DNA of 64,000 nt from BCD1 sp965230565 (GTDB lineage: Bacteria; Bacteroidota; Bacteroidia; Chitinophagales; Saprospiraceae). Within the stretch, counting starts at the first letter, position 1; every line of letters starts with the position of its first letter. Below, piece after piece: positions 61,433 through 64,000 of this stretch. A model generated the notes under the pieces. It saw only the letters and a program-made list of their open reading frames with translations. It made no database searches and had not been told where the DNA came from. The translations under genes and the position numbers were made by a program. Where the stretch lies: contig CBDDLH010000016.1 of the NCBI GenBank assembly GCA_965230565.1, positions 1,984,001-2,048,000 on the forward strand, written 5' to 3'.

Positions 61433-61972
61433 TCAGACTAAAGTCTGAGCTACGAGGGTGGCACCAAATTCCTTAACGCGTTGTTTCACCTCTTCCGACA
61501 CATCCTCATCCACCCAGGTATGCACATAGCCCAGGTAATTCATACCCAGATACTCAGCACTTAGCTTAAACGGGATATCAAAGCCGGGTGTTTCGGCTGT
61601 TTCTGAACCGCAAATCATCAGTGCCATGGATTTTCCACGAAGTTTCCTGCCGGTAGGTTTTTCGATTTTCAGACAATCGGATATCCGATCGAAGAAATTT
61701 TTCATCAGGCCGCTCATGGAGTACCAATAAACCGGCGTTGCAAAAACGATCAGATCGTAGTTGTCGGCAATATCCTTTAATGATGGGCAGGAAATCGTCG
61801 TCCTGATTTTTGAACTCGTAATCAAATGGACCAATGTTTTTAGATATTGAGATCCAAGGAAATCTGCTTCGATCTTCATTAAGCAATAATCGGACTACTT
61901 TATGTTGGTATTACCATCACTTCGGGAGCTTGCCTGGACAATCAGTATGCTGTGTTTCTTCAAATTGGTCAT
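61433..61972 (-). pseudogene. Flavodoxin-like NAD(P)H oxidoreductase gene with two frameshifts
   Basis: The minus strand encodes a complete flavodoxin-fold protein spread over three frames. From ATG 61972: KKHSILIVQASSRSDGNTN (the FMN-phosphate loop), then a stop. It continues in a second frame as VVRLLLNEDRSRFPWISISK to DDDFLPIIK, then in a third as DIADNYDLIVFATPVYWYSM through to the stop at 61433. Restoring one base in an A-run near 61900 and removing one G near 61777 would give about 179 residues, normal for NADPH-dependent FMN reductases. The only intact fragment (from 61879) lacks the FMN loop. The last codons overlap a palindrome. Either a recent pseudogene or two base-calling errors. 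Confidence 0.8.
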
Positions 61973-62134
61973 TAATTCAGTATTTTAAATTGTGCAGTTA
62001 GCTTAACGCTTCAAATAATAAAAGGTTATTTACTTTAACTATTTGATGGAATTAACTGCATTGCTTTTCACCTTAAAAACCCGTAAATTTAAACTAATAA
62101 CACATCAATTTTTAATCATCAATCACGCCCGTTT

Positions 62135-62542
62135 ATGAAAGCATCAATTGGAGTTTGGATCGACAAATCACAGGCACGGATTATCTCAACTACGGAAATC
62201 CTCGATACCATCCCCTCCGATATCGAAAACAGGCCCAGATATGAAGGAGAAGGTAGGGAATACGGTCGTTTTGGTAACCAGTACATGACACTTGAAAAAA
62301 CCAAGCAACACAGACTGGAGCACCAGGAAGCTCAATACCTGAAGCGCATCTTCGACGCTGTCAAGTCCTTTGAAAGGATTATGATTTTTGGACCTGCCAA
62401 TATGAAGAACCGCCTTAAGCAACATCTGGAAGGTGAGCACCTTACCCGAGGGAAAGTCATCGATGTTGTGGTAGCAGAAAAAATGACCGATAACCAGTTG
62501 GTAGCTTTTGTCAGAGAATATTATGCAGAGCTTGATAAATAG
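62135..62542 (+). CDS. Small protein resembling bacterial eRF1/baeRF-like proteins
   Basis: A 135-residue soluble protein. It begins ASIGVWIDKSQARIIST, has a charged, glycine-rich middle and ends with RIMIFGPANMKNRLKQHLEG and a helical VVVAEKMTDNQLVAFVREYY. The opening strand (GVWIDKSQARII) and the FGPANMKN element resemble small proteins annotated as translational-machinery or release-factor-like (baeRF). This is motif resemblance only; such proteins have no settled function. It is a single-gene unit preceded by about 160 bp of AT-rich spacer. Confidence 0.5.
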   Translation: MKASIGVWIDKSQARIISTTEILDTIPSDIENRPRYEGEGREYGRFGNQYMTLEKTKQHRLEHQEAQYLKRIFDAVKSFERIMIFGPANMKNRLKQHLEGEHLTRGKVIDVVVAEKMTDNQLVAFVREYYAELDK

Positions 62543-62590
62543 TCTTCAGGCAAAGGTTTGCCACAAATAGACCTCCGGAGAATGTTGCGA

Positions 62591-62633
62591 AATTCAGTGA
62601 CGGCCTCACTCAGAGTGAGGCCGTCACTGAATT
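62591..62633. repeat. Perfect 21-bp hairpin, copy 2 of a dispersed element
   Basis: Arms starting AATTCAGTGACGGCCTCACT are perfectly complementary around a single A, as in copy 1 at 23920; allowing one extra A, pairing extends further. It is followed by CCCCTATTAATAAAAGCCACG and GTGACAT, matching the words after copy 1. It lies after the baeRF-like gene in the convergent spacer before the phosphopantetheinyl transferase. Confidence 0.9.
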
Positions 62634-62827
62634 CGCATCCCCTATTAATAAAAGCCACGACGTATCGGAATGTGACATTTTTTTTCGGACTTTAACATAA
62701 AAAAGGGTAAAGTTTCCTTTAAAGCGATGATTATTCAACCAATTTGAATAAAAAAACTATTTCTATTCCAGTTAGTCTGAAAAATAAATTCATTTTCTCA
62801 GGGAATAAAATTTCAAAAATCATCCTA

Positions 62828-63514
62828 TCACGCGATCCGTTCCAAGATCCAGTTGGAGTTCTCAGCCAGTATGGTATAGACAAGCTCATCCACAACCTTC
62901 CAATAACCAAAGAAGGTAGCCCCTTTATTATGCGCCTCTACTTTAAGGGACTGCCAGCCTATTCTCTCACCCAAATTTTCAAAACTCACTTCCACCAACC
63001 GTGGATCAACCCTTAATCCGGTTCGAATAGCTTTTAAGGCACTTTCCTTAGCACTCCAGATGAGATTGGCACATAAATCCGGATTGCCCGATCTATGGAA
63101 AAGCGCCAGCTCATTTTCAGAAAAATAATCATTGACGAAAAACTCACTCCGGGGTTCTACCTTTTCGAGGTCACAGCCCAAAGCAATACCAGGTTGGGTA
63201 ATGGTGCAAAAACCAATGCCCTGACTATGGCTTAAAGAAATGAAAACCGGCAGTCTATTATTTTCAAAAAAAACTTCCGGAGCGCCATCCTCTGCAGCTC
63301 TGATTTCAATTTGAGAATAAAGAAGGTGTGGAAAAGATTTCTGTAAAAAGGTCTTCACGGCATTTTTGGCCGTCCATCGCCCCAGAAGCCAGTCGTTTTT
63401 CTTTTTAGGAAATTTGTACCCATCGGCCACCAGTTTTTCAGACGGATGCAACCAGTCCCCTGAGATGGGAACATCCTGAAGTAAGCGGCTGCACCAGTAA
63501 ATTTTCATGGACAC
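62828..63514 (-). CDS. 4'-phosphopantetheinyl transferase, Sfp type
   Basis: A 228-residue enzyme that transfers the phosphopantetheine arm of CoA to carrier-protein domains. The magnesium-binding motif GCDLEKVE (D115, E117) and W-x-x-K-E-x-x-x-K in LIWSAKESALK (153-161) are intact, as is the upstream FISLSHSQG. Its length is that of the Sfp class used by polyketide, PUFA and peptide synthases rather than the short AcpS class. It lies just downstream of the dehydratase-type gene on the same strand (73 bp), so its likely client is that synthase. Confidence 0.92.
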   Translation of the reverse strand: MSMKIYWCSRLLQDVPISGDWLHPSEKLVADGYKFPKKKNDWLLGRWTAKNAVKTFLQKSFPHLLYSQIEIRAAEDGAPEVFFENNRLPVFISLSHSQGIGFCTITQPGIALGCDLEKVEPRSEFFVNDYFSENELALFHRSGNPDLCANLIWSAKESALKAIRTGLRVDPRLVEVSFENLGERIGWQSLKVEAHNKGATFFGYWKVVDELVYTILAENSNWILERIA

Positions 63515-63587
63515 AAATATAACACATAGCCATAAAGTTCACATCCGGTTACCCTTAATGAACAACATGACTATGTGTTTTAAAAAA

Positions 63588-64000
63588 TTACTGCATGACG
63601 TTTTGAATTGGTCCCAATAACTTTTCATCTGATACGGCTCCCAATTCAACAGTTGCATATCCGGAAACAGCAAGGTAAACCTCGCCTTTCTTATCAACTA
63701 TCTTCGCATTGTAGGTTCCATCTTTTTCTTCCACCACTGCAAACAAACGCGTACGGCTGTTAGCAGGATATTTGAAAATTTGCAACCTGTCTATCCTGGC
63801 TGGCAAGCCCATCGTGGATTTGGCCCCCATTTCCCATAAACCTGCTACCTGGAAACACAACTCGATCAACCTCGGCATAGCATAGGTATCCAGACTCTCA
63901 GGATCGTGGTTAGCCGGCAGATCCTTGGCAAACAATCCTACCAATTCCCCTTTTTCCTTCCAGGACTGCTCAATGACCTGATAGGCCGGTCCGTGGAAGT
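63588..64000 (-). CDS. Polyketide-synthase-type dehydratase domain, C-terminal end (runs off right edge)
   Basis: The last 137 codons of a larger gene; the frame is open to base 64000. The visible part begins FHGPAYQVIEQSW, the H-G-P-x-Y/F-Q motif of the second hot-dog half of PKS dehydratase domains. It continues with MPRLIELCFQVAGLWEMG, which aligns with the L-x-D-x-x-x-Q helix where the catalytic Asp normally sits; here the position is Glu. The protein ends 90 residues later with no carrier or thioesterase domain. The rest of the enzyme lies outside the window. A PUFA or polyketide-like lipid synthase is likely, given the Sfp-type transferase downstream. Confidence 0.75.
   Translation of the reverse strand, partial: FHGPAYQVIEQSWKEKGELVGLFAKDLPANHDPESLDTYAMPRLIELCFQVAGLWEMGAKSTMGLPARIDRLQIFKYPANSRTRLFAVVEEKDGTYNAKIVDKKGEVYLAVSGYATVELGAVSDEKLLGPIQNVMQ

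Noticed and set aside
62744..63016. 90-codon plus-strand frame
   Set aside because: Mostly antisense to the phosphopantetheinyl transferase gene, which has intact motifs.

Overview
The window is a chromosomal segment of a Bacteroidota bacterium, most likely from the Saprospiria. The evidence is threefold. Three predicted secreted proteins end in type IX secretion (T9SS) type A sorting domains. Bacteroidota-type promoters (TTTG, then TAnnTTTG) precede several genes. The ribosomal operon has the Bacteroidota layout: map and infA follow secY with no adk, and L36 and S14 are the zinc-free forms. The phylum is secure; the class is inference.

Layout. 1-2141 (minus): a HmuY-like protein with a T9SS tail upstream of a truncated TonB-dependent receptor, probably a haem or iron uptake locus. 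2270-3571: an array of about 46-bp tandem repeats next to a GxxExxY (PD-(D/E)XK-like) gene, with one inverted copy of the repeat core on the far side. 3578-9077 (minus): putative porin, FabI, MarC, RecN. 9200-12201: lipoprotein, superoxide dismutase, membrane-linked class III nucleotide cyclase. 12552-20947 (plus): a secreted protein of about 2430 residues (FG-GAP, UnbV-like, 24 PKD domains, T9SS tail), then a lipoprotein FKBP isomerase. 21201-23773: a VWA protein and a MoxR-like AAA+ ATPase with overlapping ends. 24053-34641: formate-THF ligase, a PRMT-like methyltransferase, two decayed genes, a two-component system, a duplicated-module lipoprotein and an M16 protease.

35011-54942 (all minus) is one block in transcription order: rpsL-rpsG-fusA, then rpsJ-rplC-rplD-rplW-rplB-rpsS-rplV-rpsC-rplP-rpmC-rpsQ-rplN-rplX-rplE-rpsN-rpsH-rplF-rplR-rpsE-rpmD-rplO-secY-map-infA-rpmJ-rpsM-rpsK-rpsD-rpoA-rplQ. 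It has a textbook promoter before rpsL, a hairpin terminator or attenuator after fusA, a long hairpin between rplO and secY, and a terminator after rplQ.

54943-56720 is gene-free and repeat-rich, including a near-perfect 443-bp tandem duplication. After it come a T9SS adhesin-like protein, a GT39-like membrane protein, a flavodoxin-like gene broken by two single-base indels, a small protein resembling bacterial release-factor-like proteins, a Sfp-type phosphopantetheinyl transferase, and the 3' end of a polyketide-synthase dehydratase-type gene running off the right edge.

The strongest leads are the GxxExxY and repeat unit, a pair of dispersed hairpins whose stems covary (23920 and 62591), the PRMT-like enzyme with an intact double-E loop, the T9SS-tailed HmuY-like protein, and the rplO-secY hairpin. 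I found no CRISPR array, rRNA, tRNA or canonical IS transposase.
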